Of a DNA stretch of 64,000 nt, positions 47,296-58,287 are shown piece after piece; within the stretch, counting starts at the first letter, position 1, and each line of letters begins with the position of its first letter. The translations under genes and the position numbers were made by a program. The stretch lies in NCBI GenBank assembly GCA_033439265.1, contig JAVTVX010000004.1, forward strand, positions 15,451,701-15,515,700, in the 5' to 3' direction. This DNA is from Dillenia suffruticosa. Lineage: Eukaryota > Streptophyta > Magnoliopsida > Dilleniales > Dilleniaceae. The notes under the pieces were generated by a model. It worked only from the letters and a program-made list of their open reading frames with translations. It did no database searches and had not been told where the DNA came from.

Positions 47296-48020
47296 CTAAA
47301 GATCATCATTTATGGGAACACAAATTTGTTTCCTATATACCACCATGCCATCCTCCCGAATATGGAACTCACCACCTTTACCCTTGTGTACCTTTTCCAC
47401 TATGCCCTTTAGCTCCTCATCAACTATTTGGAGCTCTCTAATACGGTCTACTAATATTAGTCGCACTTTGAATTTGACCAAAAGTGTACCATCATCATCA
47501 TTGGCCAACCTGACTCCAAGTGTATGAAATCCTATCAAGCATGAAAGATAAGAGCTTACATGAGGTGTCGAAAAAGAAGACTTAAAGCTTAGAGCATCTG
47601 CGACTACATTTGCTTTGCCTGGGTGATAATCTATAACTAAGTCATAGTTCTTGATTAATTCTAATCATTTTTGTTGTCTCAAATTTAGCTCTTTTTGAGT
47701 AAGCAAGCATTTGAGGCTTTTATGGTCAGAGAAGATCTTGCGCGTAGCCCCAAATAAGTAATGTCGCCATATCTTCAATGCAAATACAATGGTAGCTAGC
47801 TCCAAATCATACGTGGGATAATTTAACTCGTGCTTCCTTAACTACTGAGAAGTATAAGCAATCACCCGCTCATTTTGCATCAATACACAATCTAACCCTT
47901 GTCGGCCAGCATCAGTAGACACCACATAATTACCACCACTAGTAGGGAGGGCAAGGATTGGAGTAGTTGTGAATCTATTCTTGAGTTCTTGAAAACTCTC
48001 TTCACATTTATCACTCTATT
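47296..48020 (-). pseudogene. GYP3 RNase H and linker
   Basis: Minus-strand blocks corresponding to YTVYx[33 protein letters not shown] and [15 protein letters not shown] can be read at about 47570-47960, with stops. The linker before integrase is open at 47538-47296. Confidence 0.78.
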
Positions 48021-48029
48021 CAAATTTGA

Positions 48030-48800
48030 CTCCCTTTCAAGTCAAGTTGGATAATGGAGCTGCAATCTTGGATTCAATAAACCTCCAGTAGTACCCTGCC
48101 AATCCAAGGAAACTCCTCACTTTTGTGATATTTTTAGGTTGCTCCCACTTCAATATGGCTCCTACTTCCCTTAGATCAACAAATATCCCATCTCCGATAC
48201 CACATGCCCTAGAAATCCGATCTCTCTTAACTAAAACTCACACTTAGAGAACTTGGCCTACAACTCCTTCTCCTGAATAATCTATAACACTATCTGGAGA
48301 TGCTCGAAATACTTCTCATCATTTTTGGAATATACCAAGATATCATCTATGAACACAATAACGAATTTATCCAAATAGGAGTGGAACACTCTATTTATTA
48401 AGTCCATGAAAGCCGCGGGAGCATTTGTCAACCTAAAGGGCATTACCATAAACTTGTAATGGCCATACCACGTTCTAAATGCGGTTTTGTAGATATCATC
48501 CTTCTTGATTCTCAATTGATGGTACCCCGACCTTAAATCAATTTTTGAGAACACTTTAATCCCTTGAAGTTGATCGAAGAGATCATCAATCCTTGATAGT
48601 GGGTACTTATTCTTGATGGTCACTTTATTGAGTTGCTGGTAGTCTATACACAACTGGAGGGTGTCATCCTTCTTTTTCACAATAAGACCAAAGCATCCCA
48701 AGGTGAGGAGTTGTACCTTTAGTTCCTTCAACTCTGTAGGTGCCATCATATACGAAGGGATTGAGATTGGTACGGTGCTGGGAACCAAATCAATAAAAAT
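48030..48800 (-). pseudogene. GYP3 reverse transcriptase
   Basis: A 168-codon frame (48788-48282) covers fingers and palm: [23 protein letters not shown] is preceded by the [10 protein letters not shown] block, then [33 protein letters not shown] and the intact catalytic FIDDILVYS. The thumb follows to about 48030 in other frames. This is the only Gypsy RT in the window with both catalytic Asp residues of the box kept. Confidence 0.88.
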
Positions 48801-49064
48801 TCAAACTCCCAGATTGGAATTAAACCAGGCAATTCATCTGAGAAGATATTTGGGAACTCATTCACCACTGGAACATCTCTCGAGTTAGGACCCTCAACCG
48901 TGGTGTCAATCATGTCCCTTATGTACTAGCCTTCTTGCTTTTATTTCCAAAATCACACAAGTCGGCAAAATCCATCGCTCACCGGCAAACTCAAGTTGGG
49001 GATACCCTAGTTTACGGAACTCTACTTCCTTGGTGAAACAAGCCATGAATGCCCGGTGGTAGCG

Positions 49065-49400
49065 TTACCAATCCATACCCAGAATGGCATCAAAGTCTAC
49101 TATATCTAGCGGAATCAGATCTGCTTCAAGAACCATTTCATCCACCTTCACTTCACAACCTTTATAGATCGTATTGCTAACTAATTGTTCCCCCAAGGAA
49201 GTGATAACCAACAACTTTTTCTCAAGCGGAGTCAAAGGCTTATCGGAATGCTTAGCGAATACTGTGCACATAAATGAATTATTAAAGCCCAGTTTGGGAC
49301 AAACATTGTGAAAATGCCCTACCTTCCCACATTGGTAACACTTTGAAGGCTTAATATATGGTTTGGGGTGGAACCTCTTGCAATTCTAACAAGGTTCTTT
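49065..49400 (-). pseudogene. GYP3 zinc knuckle joined to protease remnant (active site lost)
   Basis: An intact CCHC knuckle (CYQCGKVGHFHNVC) near 49305-49350 is followed within six residues by NNSFMCTVFAKH, which belongs after the protease active site, and then by ADLIPLDIVDFDAILGMDW. The segment with the catalytic D(T/S)G is missing, so a deletion of the gag-protease junction is inferred at about 49275-49300. Confidence 0.78.
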
Positions 49401-50380
49401 CCTCGACCCCATTGATTTGGTCCTAGATGCGGTATTAGAAGTGGGACCATCAAATTTTGATGGTTGTTGGCTTTTTGGAGAGCCAACGGACTCAATAATT
49501 GGGACGTCACCGCAGGATCCCGTGCTCCTATTGTTCTTGGAGTTTTGGTTCGATGTGAACCCGGACCTTCTCTTCTTACCATGGCCATCTCTAAGCTTTC
49601 CCTACTCAATTACTATTTTCTCATCCCTCAAAACCAACTCCAGAACATCTTGAAATTTATGCCCCTTTGTTATCACCATTTTCTCCCTTATGTTTAAATT
49701 CAACCTCAATTCAAACTTTGCATACAAAGACTCTTCAGAGTTCACAAACTCTGGAGCATAAATAGTTAACTTTCTTAGCCCTATCTCATATTCCGCCACG
49801 ATCCTATTCCTTGTGCTAACTTGAAAAATTCCCCCTTTTTTGGTGCCTGTAAAACCCAATGTAGTACTTCTCTTCAAAAGTTTTAAGAAATTCTCCCCAA
49901 GTAGAAGCAGAAGTTCTACCCTTCACATTCTCCCACTAAGTCCTTGCACCCTTGTCTAATAGTTTTATAGCCACCCATAACTTCATCTCATCATCCAACC
50001 TCATGTTGGTGACGGTTTCTTGGATTTGGCCAATCCAATCTTTAGCTACTGAGGTATCATACGTGTCCGAGAATGTTTCACATTTAAGTTGTCTCGCCTC
50101 TTTACAACTCAATGGTAGGGCGATCGGTTGAAACAGCAACCGGAGGAGGAGATGGTGCCATTGGAGTACTTGGTACGAAGGTAAAAGTCAGAGGAGGAGT
50201 CGATGCTTATGGTGGAACTTGCATTTGAGCCCCATAGGCCATCCATCATTCCATCACTTGTTGGAGTACAGCAAACGGTGGGGCCAGAGTCTCGGTTGGT
50301 GGAACCGAGTGAGTAGGAACCAAAAAAGGCACAGCGAGGACGATGCGACCTCTGGTCAATAAGGTAGAGTAGGAGAAATT
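49401..50380 (-). pseudogene. GYP3 gag (broken)
   Basis: Frames 50139-49936 (KDWIGQIQETVTNMRLDDEMKL) and 49877-49602 (YEIGLRKLTIYAPEFVNSEES) show the Gypsy gag core also seen in GYP2. The proline-rich N-terminus lies at 50150-50380. Frameshifts separate them. Confidence 0.82.
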
Positions 50381-50644
50381 TTATTCAGATTGCTCATTCT
50401 TCTTCTGGGAGGTATAGTTCTATAAAAGAGAAATTGTGCTTAATACAAAAAACTAGTTGAAGAATTAAATACCTAACCCCCTAAAAATAAACTCAACTTT
50501 CTAGGACCCATAGGAAGCGTTTTAAAAATCTTTTGGAAACACGTTGGATACTAAAACATTAAAATACTTGAAACAATTGATAACTTTTGAAAATATTTGG
50601 AAATATTTGAAAATCTCTTAAACTTTTACCAAACAAGAGCCTAA

Positions 50645-50656
50645 CTTCTGATACCA
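50645..50656 (-). other. GYP3 primer-binding site
   Basis: The minus strand reads TGGTATCAGAAG, seven bases inside the 5' LTR; an initiator-Met-type primer site. Confidence 0.82.
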
Positions 50657-50663
50657 ATAAAAT

Positions 50664-52861
50664 TATCATGTCTCGAACCTCAAATTGAGTACACGACAAT
50701 CACCACATTACCTCAGAATACGAGTGAATCTAACCTGCACACCAAAGTATCACAAGGTATTCATCCATATATATCCATTTTTAAAAATAATCCAACATTT
50801 TCAAATAAATTAACATGTATTTATCACACAACAAAAGGACAAACCCAGTCCGTCCCTATTCAAAACATGTATACATAAGATCAGCTTGACCATTCAAATC
50901 CAAATACATGCACAAGACCAGCCCAATCATTCCAATCAAATCCATAGAATATGAAATAAATCACTACTCAAAGGATCCATATCAAATGCCACAAAAAAAA
51001 AATTCCAAAGTAACTTCAAGAAAGAAAAGTTTCAAAATGAGTTATGTAATTCCAATTAAAAAAAATTAAAAATAGAAAGGTTAAATAAGTTTCCCAAGGA
51101 GTTTATACAAAAATGCCTCAAAGGGGTCTATTTAAAATCTTCAAAAAAAAAAAAGGAAATTGGGACAACTATTACTCACAATAAGTCCTTAGAGATGATC
51201 TTGTCTCGTAATACTAATACCGTCAATACCATGGTCTAAATTTTCTCTGTGAAAAGTTAAAATAAGAGGGATGAATAATACTCAATGAATGAATAACATG
51301 TTATGAAAGTAAATGAGAGATAATTGTGGACATGTCAAATAATTATATCGAAATAGTATTACTGTATTCATAAAAATTCAAGATTCATTATTAAACATAA
51401 AATTTTTCAAATAAATTTCAATATTCATAATGAACAAATTAAATACATCCAATCATATCAATAACTTTTCCAAAATCATAGCTCCAGACAATAGTTTATT
51501 GCGATCAAGGGCGGAACTGTCAAAGGTTTTTATACTTTTCTATCTCACAAATACCCCCAAACTTGGAGTTGGTTCAAGCCTCCCTCGGGGCGCTATCAAA
51601 CTAGTTTGAGAAATAATAATAATAGGTTTTGAGATATTTCTTGAGCGCGACTATCTCTTAAGGCAAATACCCCTTAACCACGTTGTCCTGTTGGGCCATA
51701 CTGTGGGGGGAATGATTATATTATTAGATCATTCATTCAATCACCATTTCACAAATGTCTAGTATATATCAAAATGCGTCATAATCGTTTAAATGTTTCT
51801 CAAATCATGAGTTCAATGCCAATATATTCAATATGAATTAATAAATATGACATATTATTTTAATAAAATATTTGGATATATTTTTTATTCTAAACTCCCT
51901 TTTGAGACACTTCATAATCACAAATTAATTTATAAATCAATTTTAAAAATATTTATAAAATCGAATAAAGTATTTTCTCGTTCAAAATCATAATCATATA
52001 TCCACTCATTTCTTGAAAGGGTAATCACTCACAATTTAAATCCAAATCAATGATTTCTCCTCCTTAGATTCCAATTTTTTTAAACCTAAGACAATATGTA
52101 CTCATTTATTATTTAATAACAAATTAATATTAGAAAAAATCAATATTTTACTCACAACACAAACCGTAATTTTTCCAAATTCATCAATTTGTCATCTAAT
52201 TTTATCAAACGATATCACCAATTTAGGGAAATAATTCCCCTTTCAAGATTTTTCTAAATTTTAATATTATATATACTCTAGGTTTAAACTCTTTAACTTT
52301 ATTTTCCAATCTTAATATAAAATTTATAAACTAGTAAAATTCACTCAAATTTAAGATAAGGGAAGGAAAATCACCTTATTTGAACTCCTAATTTTATCTC
52401 TTGGTTACGTCACTTTCAAACCCTAAATTTTTCTTTCTACAAAACCCCAAATCTCAACACAAATCCAAATTTTATGCAAAAATAATTAAAATCCAAGTTT
52501 AAGAAAGAGTAATATCTCTATCGGAACCACCAATTCTCATCCCTTGTTGATCCATTCCAAACCCTAAGTTTTTTTTTCTCTACGAAATTTGAATATTCCC
52601 CATAGATTAAACCTTCTAGGGGTTTGCTTGAGGGCTTATAGTTCAAATCTAGGGGTATTTTGGGATATTTGATCAAATTAGAGGGAGAGAAGAGAGGGGG
52701 AGGGAGAGTTAGGAGGGTGAGAGAATGAGAGGGGTGGGGTGTGGGGTTTGTCAGTAAGAGGAGAAGTGAGGGGGGAGAAAGAGAATGAGTTTGTTTTGTT
52801 TTCTTGACTTTTCCCTTGTCCCCCCCTTTTTACTTTTTTTTTTGTCTTTTCTGTTGTTACA
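50664..52861 (-). repeat. GYP3 5' LTR
   Basis: Partner of 43702-46008. Minus-strand end is CATGATA, comparable to the GTGATA end of GYP2 LTRs. Confidence 0.88.
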
Positions 52862-53230
52862 CATAACCAATTTGTGATTGAACATTATGAGAATTAGATA
52901 GATACTCTACATCAACAAATCCAATTAATCTATTTTGGGTAGTTTAGGAAAGTATAGACTCATGTCTAATACAAGTTTAACCTTATTCCAATGTTGTCCG
53001 GTTGGAGATGAGTTATATTTCACTAACAAGTTGACAGAGAATGATATATCATGTTATGTATGACTGACGAGATACATGAATACTCCGACTGCGTTTAAGT
53101 ATGGTACTTCAAGATCAAGAATTTTCTCATTATTTTTTCATTATCGGAACAAGTCTTTTTTTACATCAAATGACCTCATAGCTATAAGGGTGCTCAACGG
53201 ATGTGCTTTGTTCATATAAAATTGTTTTAG
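52862..53230 (-). pseudogene. COP2 RT end and RNase H, N-terminal part
   Basis: Directly right of GYP3 the minus strand encodes VEYLSNSHNVQSQIGY, which joins in frame to VFIYGGTAISW at 43701 once GYP3 is ignored. Further right are decayed blocks of the RT-RNase H connection. Confidence 0.8.
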
Positions 53231-53233
53231 CAC

Positions 53234-53935
53234 CTATTCTATATAAATTGTTTGATACTCAAGAATCCCATCCTTTAAGTTTTCTAGTTGTAATCCAATA
53301 CAAAATTTTGTCTTTTCAAGATCTTTCATCTTAAAATTTCTACTCAAACACTCTACTACCTTTGAGACCTCTCCAAGAGTTCCAATGATATTTAGATTAT
53401 CAACATATACTCTAATAATAACAAAATCAAATCCAAATCTCTTTATAAAAATGCATGAGCAAATGTGATCATTCTTATATCCCTCCTTTAACAGATATTC
53501 ACTAAGACAGTTATACCACATATGATTAGATTGCTTTAATCCATATAAATATTTGTTTAATTTCACTTTATGTCTCATAATTCACCTTTCTTATTTCGTT
53601 TTCGCATAAAAACTCATTTGTATCCCACTGATTTTATACCGATAGGTGTACGGACCACTGGTTTAAAAATATTTCTTATTTCAAGATTCTCATAATCATC
53701 CATAACATTTAGCACTACATTGTATGCAAAAACATCATCAACACCAATTTCATTCGATTCCATATTTTTCTTGATATGACATAATTTGTTGAGATTTTTT
53801 TTTATACTAATTTTAGGTATTTGACTTTCTTCTAGAACTCTAATGTTAGTCATGTCTAAGGACCTTTTTGTAAACTCTTCCAAAGTTACTAATTTTTTAA
53901 TCCAACTATCTTCAATATTTGCTTATTTTCTCTTT
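53234..53935 (-). pseudogene. COP2 reverse transcriptase, fingers deleted and active site changed
   Basis: Frame 53883-53614 is the linker before RT (FAYNVVLNVMDDYENLE, VRTPIGIKSVGYK). Frame 53578-53234 is the palm (LNKYLYGLKQSNHMWYN, VYVDNLNIIGT, MKDLEKTKFCIGLQLE). The catalytic YVDD reads YVDN. Between the two frames the fingers, with the first catalytic Asp, are missing at about 53580-53610. Confidence 0.85.
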
Positions 53936-54299
53936 TGAGAATTCTTATTTTTGGATCCGACCGGTCTTTCACGCTTTAGGTATGCTTTAGACTTATTGGT
54001 GACAAGAGGTTGTTCTTTAGGGACATCAATTTTAATTGAAGCATTCGTAGTTGGTATATGTGATTTTGTCACTCTCTTTAGGTCAGTAAATGTATCTGAC
54101 AATTGATTTGCTAAATTTTGTAAATGAATTATCTTTTAAACTTCTAGTTCATATTAGTTTGTTCAAGAATCAACACAAGATAATGATAATTCATTTCAAC
54201 TTATCTCCTTTTCCAACTGTTTATTTTTCTCCCCTAATGTTGGAAAAATTGATTCATTAAAATGACAATATGCAAATCTAACTGTAAATAAATTCTCTG

Positions 54300-55579
54300 T
54301 TTATGGTTCTAAATATTTAATTATAGATGGGGATTCATATTCAACGTACATTCCTAATTTCCTTTGAGGTTCCATTTTAGTACATTGTGGTGGAGGATTT
54401 AGAATATACACAACACATTCAAAAATTCTTAAAAGAGAAATTTTTGGTTCCTGACCAAAAACCAATTGTAAAGTGGATGATAACTTGTTGGCTAGATGCG
54501 AATTAGTGCTGCTGTGTACAAAATAGCATGACCCCAAGAAAAATTTGGAATTTTAATCTCATTAGTAATGGTCTTGCAATTAATTGAAGATATTTAATAA
54601 ATGATTTTGCAAGGCTATTTTGCGTATGAACATGTATTACAGTATGTTCAACATTTATCCCAATAGATATACAATAATCGTTGAAAGTTTGGAAAGTAAA
54701 TTCACCATTATTGTCAAGACGAATTGTCTTGATGAGATAATCTGAAAAGTATGCTCATAATCTAATTAATTGAGCAAATAATCTCATAAACGCCAAATTG
54801 CAAGTTGATAACACTGATACATATAACCACCTAGTTGATACATCAATTAAAATTATAAAATATCTAAAAGGTCCACATGATAGATGTATTCGTCCACAAA
54901 TATCACCTTGTATACGTTCTAGAAAAGTAAAGGACATAGTCCTTATCTTAGCTGGTAATGGTCAAATAATTAATTTCCCTTGGGAACACGCAACACATGG
55001 GAAATCTTTTAATTGAAGAATTTGTCGGTTCTCCAATGGATATCCTTTTGAATTCTTAATTATTCTTCGCATCATTACCAATCTGGGATGGCTTAAGCAG
55101 TCATGCAAAATAATAAAGTCTGTAAACTTCTAATTAGTGACCACATATGTTTCAATTGTTCTAATTTTTGCATAGTATAAATCAAACGAAAATGCCGACA
55201 ATTTATCTAATATCCTTTTATCACTCGAGTTTATACTCGTAATGTGAAGGTATTCAATATTTTTTTTTCATTTGTTGTTTTAGTATGGTACTCATTTCTA
55301 TGCATATTTTTAAAACTCAATAAATTTTTTAAAAATATGAGAGAGTATAATATTTCATCAATTTCAAATGCAATTCCTCTAGGCAAGAGTATGTTAACTC
55401 TTCTGGAATCTTCTATCAATTTTGTACTATTAGATATAATATTAACATTGATCTCTTGCATTATCAAGTAAGAAAAATATTTTTTATCTTTTAATACAGT
55501 CTCTGTATTGACACTATCTGTGAGACATATATTTGCACCATTCATTGCGAATCAAATTTGAAATACAATCTAAAAAGAG
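54300..55579 (-). pseudogene. COP2 protease-end/integrase region
   Basis: Right to left: 55545-55231 holds the region between protease and integrase; 54937-54755 has IQGDICGRIH (first Asp); LDNNGEF near 54705-54725 has the second; HTQNSLAKSF near 54600-54640 shows Lys where the catalytic Glu is expected (codon at 54605-54607). Frame 54537-54301 is the integrase C-terminal region (LRIFECVVYILNPP, KMEPQRKLGMYVEYESPSI). Many stops. Confidence 0.8.
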
Positions 55580-56629
55580 TGAATAGGTTGTATGGTACTT
55601 TTTGAGAATTTGAAGGTTTTGCAATTTTGTAGGACACGAGTGATATGTAGAAATTGAAAAATTAAGGAAACAAGTATTCAAGGAAGATAAAAATGAAAAG
55701 AACATGAATTAGAGCATACGAAATTTTATAGTAGTTCCATCAAACCTGGTGTACATCCACTTCCTGGTACTCTCCTAGATTTTTTATTATTATTTCAATA
55801 ATACAAACTTGATTATAGATTCAAGTTATACCTTTATGGTGTTTATCCACAAACACTAATTTCTCAACCTAGCACAGGTTGATTCTTACCCTTTAAATCC
55901 CAGATTGTGAATCCCTCAATGGTCTTTGAAAATTTCAGTACAAAAGAAGTGGAGTGTTACAGAGAGTCAAATCCTCTAATATAACAAGATATGAGTTTAC
56001 AATAAATTACACTTAGAGAAAAGTTTGAGTTGAAAACAAAGTGAAATTCGTAGAGGAACAGAGTAAGTAATGCAAATAAATTAAATGTTATTTTTGATCC
56101 CTAGTAGTGCATTAACCTTTTCACTTCTATTACTTTGGTATTTACTCTTGAACAGAAAGGAGCCATTACGTGGCGGTTGAACTTGAATGTTGGCTATTAA
56201 TCTCTGTCATTAAATGTATTTTTTCCTCATTTTGCATTGAGAGTTTATTTTCCCACTCTCAGTTCTGCCGGCTCATTTCTTTGGCTAATGATATGAATGG
56301 CTTTTTTTTTGTTGATGCAAATAAATTAGGAAAAGATAACTGTTGTGTTCATGCCATTTTTAAAATCTAGTTTATGACAATTTTAGATCAACAAGTTAAT
56401 TAGTACATTGACCTGGATTCAAAATTTTGTGGTGTAAATGTATTTGGTCAGGTCGACATATTAATGTTATAGGTCAATTAGTTTGATTTGTCGATCAATT
56501 TATATTGAAATGTTGACCAATTTTATATTTCCAATCGAATTAAATGGTGCAGTGCTGACCTTCTTAAGCTTTTCTGTTAAAGGGGATATTGACATATTTC
56601 ACTACAAAAAAACAGCCTTTTAGCCACAA

Positions 56630-56940
56630 ATTTAGCGACGAAAATTTTAAAAAAATTTGTCGTTAAAAACATTAGCGACGGATTTAGCGACGAAAAATTT
56701 TTCATCGCTAATAACGCGTCGCAAAAATTTAGCGACGAAAATTAGAAATCCGTCGCTAAATTTAGCGACGAAAATCTGGAATCCGTCGCTAAATTTAGCG
56801 ACAAATAAGTTTTCGTCGCTAAAATTCGTCACAAAATTTAGCGACGAAAAATTATTCGTCGCTAATTTAGCAGAAAACAAACCCGTTAAAAAATTATCCG
56901 TCGCTGAATTAGTGACGGATTTCAAATCCGTCGCTGATTC
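56630..56940. repeat. Left subterminal repeat block of CACTA copy 2
   Basis: Tightly packed TTTAGCGACGAAAA and TTCGTCGCTAAAT motifs in both orientations, likely transposase-binding sites. The right-hand counterpart is at 58600-59105. Confidence 0.82.
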
Positions 56941-57147
56941 TATATGCCCTGCCCCTGAGCCGGCAGATCCACGTGCCCACCCACCCCAGCACCAACCTGC
57001 CCAACCTGCCTGCCCTGCAACCCTGCAACCCTGCCCGCCCAAGCCAGCACCCCACCTGACCGCCCGCCCGCCCTGCAACCTGCCCGCCCGAGCCAGCATC
57101 AACTCTTAATTGTTGGAAAATGCCGCGCCTTCTGCCTGCCTCCACCG

Positions 57148-57211
57148 TGGTTCGAACTCCGAACTCCTGCACGAACTACTGCACACACGCAACCTGTAAA
57201 CCACCGAGCCA
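57148..57211 (-). promoter_or_regulatory. tRNA-like Pol III box pair (A box 57201-57211, B box 57148-57158)
   Basis: On the minus strand TGGCTCGGTGG is close to the A-box consensus, followed 42 bases later by AGTTCGAACCA. Conserved in copy 1 at 1753-1816. Confidence 0.5.
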
Positions 57212-57804
57212 ACGATATTATTATGATATAAAGTTTTTTTTTTATTATTTATTATCTTTTTTTTCACATTTTTCTAATAATAATAAAATAATATATAATA
57301 ACAATTTAAAATAATAAATATAAAAACTTTTTTTATTTATACCACCAACCTAAAATAATATTTAATTAAAACTAATAAATATGATAATTTTTAATAAAAT
57401 AAAAAATAATAAAATACTAATTTAAAATAAAATAATAAATTAATTAAAAAATATATTAATATTATATTTTGATTTCTTTTTTTTTCTTTTATTTTATTAT
57501 TTTATTATTTTTTTCATTTTTATTTTATTTTTTTAATCCATAATTTAAAAATGTATCTCAAAACTATAAAATTATAATTATCAATAAATTATAATATATT
57601 AATAATTTAAAAAATCTATATATTTAATCACAAAATATTTTTATTCAAATTTCAATAAAATTATTATATATAAGAAATGAAAATAAAAAGAAAAAAAAAC
57701 CAAAAGAAAAAAAAAACCAAAAGAAAAAAAAAAGTAAGAATAGGAAACAAAAAGGTGGAAGAAAGAAAACAAAAATATCATCACAAAACACTAACACCAA
57801 GCAA

Positions 57805-57858
57805 TGGTGCAATGGTGATCTGCTCAAATCCGAAATCTAAGATCCAAGGTTCGAATCC
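57805..57858 (+). promoter_or_regulatory. tRNA-like Pol III box pair (A box 57805-57815, B box 57848-57858)
   Basis: TGGTGCAATGG is followed 32 bases later by GGTTCGAATCC, a perfect B-box consensus. Conserved in copy 1 at 1081-1134. Transcription would run outward, through the GC-rich block to its right. Confidence 0.55.
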
Positions 57859-57894
57859 CTCCACCTGTATGTTTTTTTAGAATTAAAACAAAGG

Positions 57895-58287
57895 GCGCCC
57901 AGGCGCAGGCGCCCGCGCCTGCTGGGGCGCAGGCGCCCGCCTGCTGCAGGCACACCCAGGCGCGGGCGTGCGCGCGTGCCTGCTGGGGCGCGGGCGCCTA
58001 CTGGGGCGCGGGCGCCCGCGCGCCTGCTGCAGGCACGCCCAGGCGCGGGCGTGCGCGCGCGCCTGCTGGGGCGCGGGAGCCCGCGCCTGCCTGCCTGGGC
58101 GCCCGCGCGCCTGCCTGGGCGCCCGCACGCCTGGGAGCCCGCGCGCTTGCCTAGGCGCCCAGGCAGGCACGCCCAGGCGCGGGCGCCCAGGCAGGCACCC
58201 GCGAGCGCCGAGACAGGCGCACGCAGGGCGCAGGCGCGCAGGCAGGCAGGCGCCCGTGCGTGCATGCTCCGGCGCCCACGCAGACAT
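57895..58287. repeat. GC-rich minisatellite of CACTA copy 2
   Basis: About 390 bases of degenerate tandem repeats with GGGCGCGGGCGCCCGCG and GCCTGCCTGGGCGCC units, several of them perfect palindromes. Open frames exist on both strands with Arg/Ala/Pro-rich products, as expected of such composition, and are not called as genes. Confidence 0.8.

Larger units (their letters stand above)
43702..52861 (-). mobile_element. GYP3: Tekay-like Gypsy chromovirus, nested in the COP2 RNase H frame
   Basis: LTRs at 43702-46008 and 50664-52861 (about 2.2-2.3 kb) enclose minus-strand gag, protease remnant, RT, RNase H, integrase and C-terminal domain. The insertion splits the COP2 frame between IGY and VFIYGG. 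Flanks CATGT (43697-43701) and CATAA (52862-52866) match only partly, so the duplication has decayed. It is related to GYP2 but clearly older: the LTRs are more diverged and many frames are broken. The protease active site has been deleted. Confidence 0.92.

Noticed and set aside
56657..57109. 150-codon frames on both strands with repeating ATKI/FVAKFSDG words
   Set aside because: These are translations of the subterminal GCGACGAAA repeats of the CACTA element and the GC block next to them.
57805..57865. Possible tRNA genes in the CACTA copies
   Set aside because: A and B boxes are present but no consistent acceptor, D or anticodon stems; kept only as tRNA-like promoter modules.
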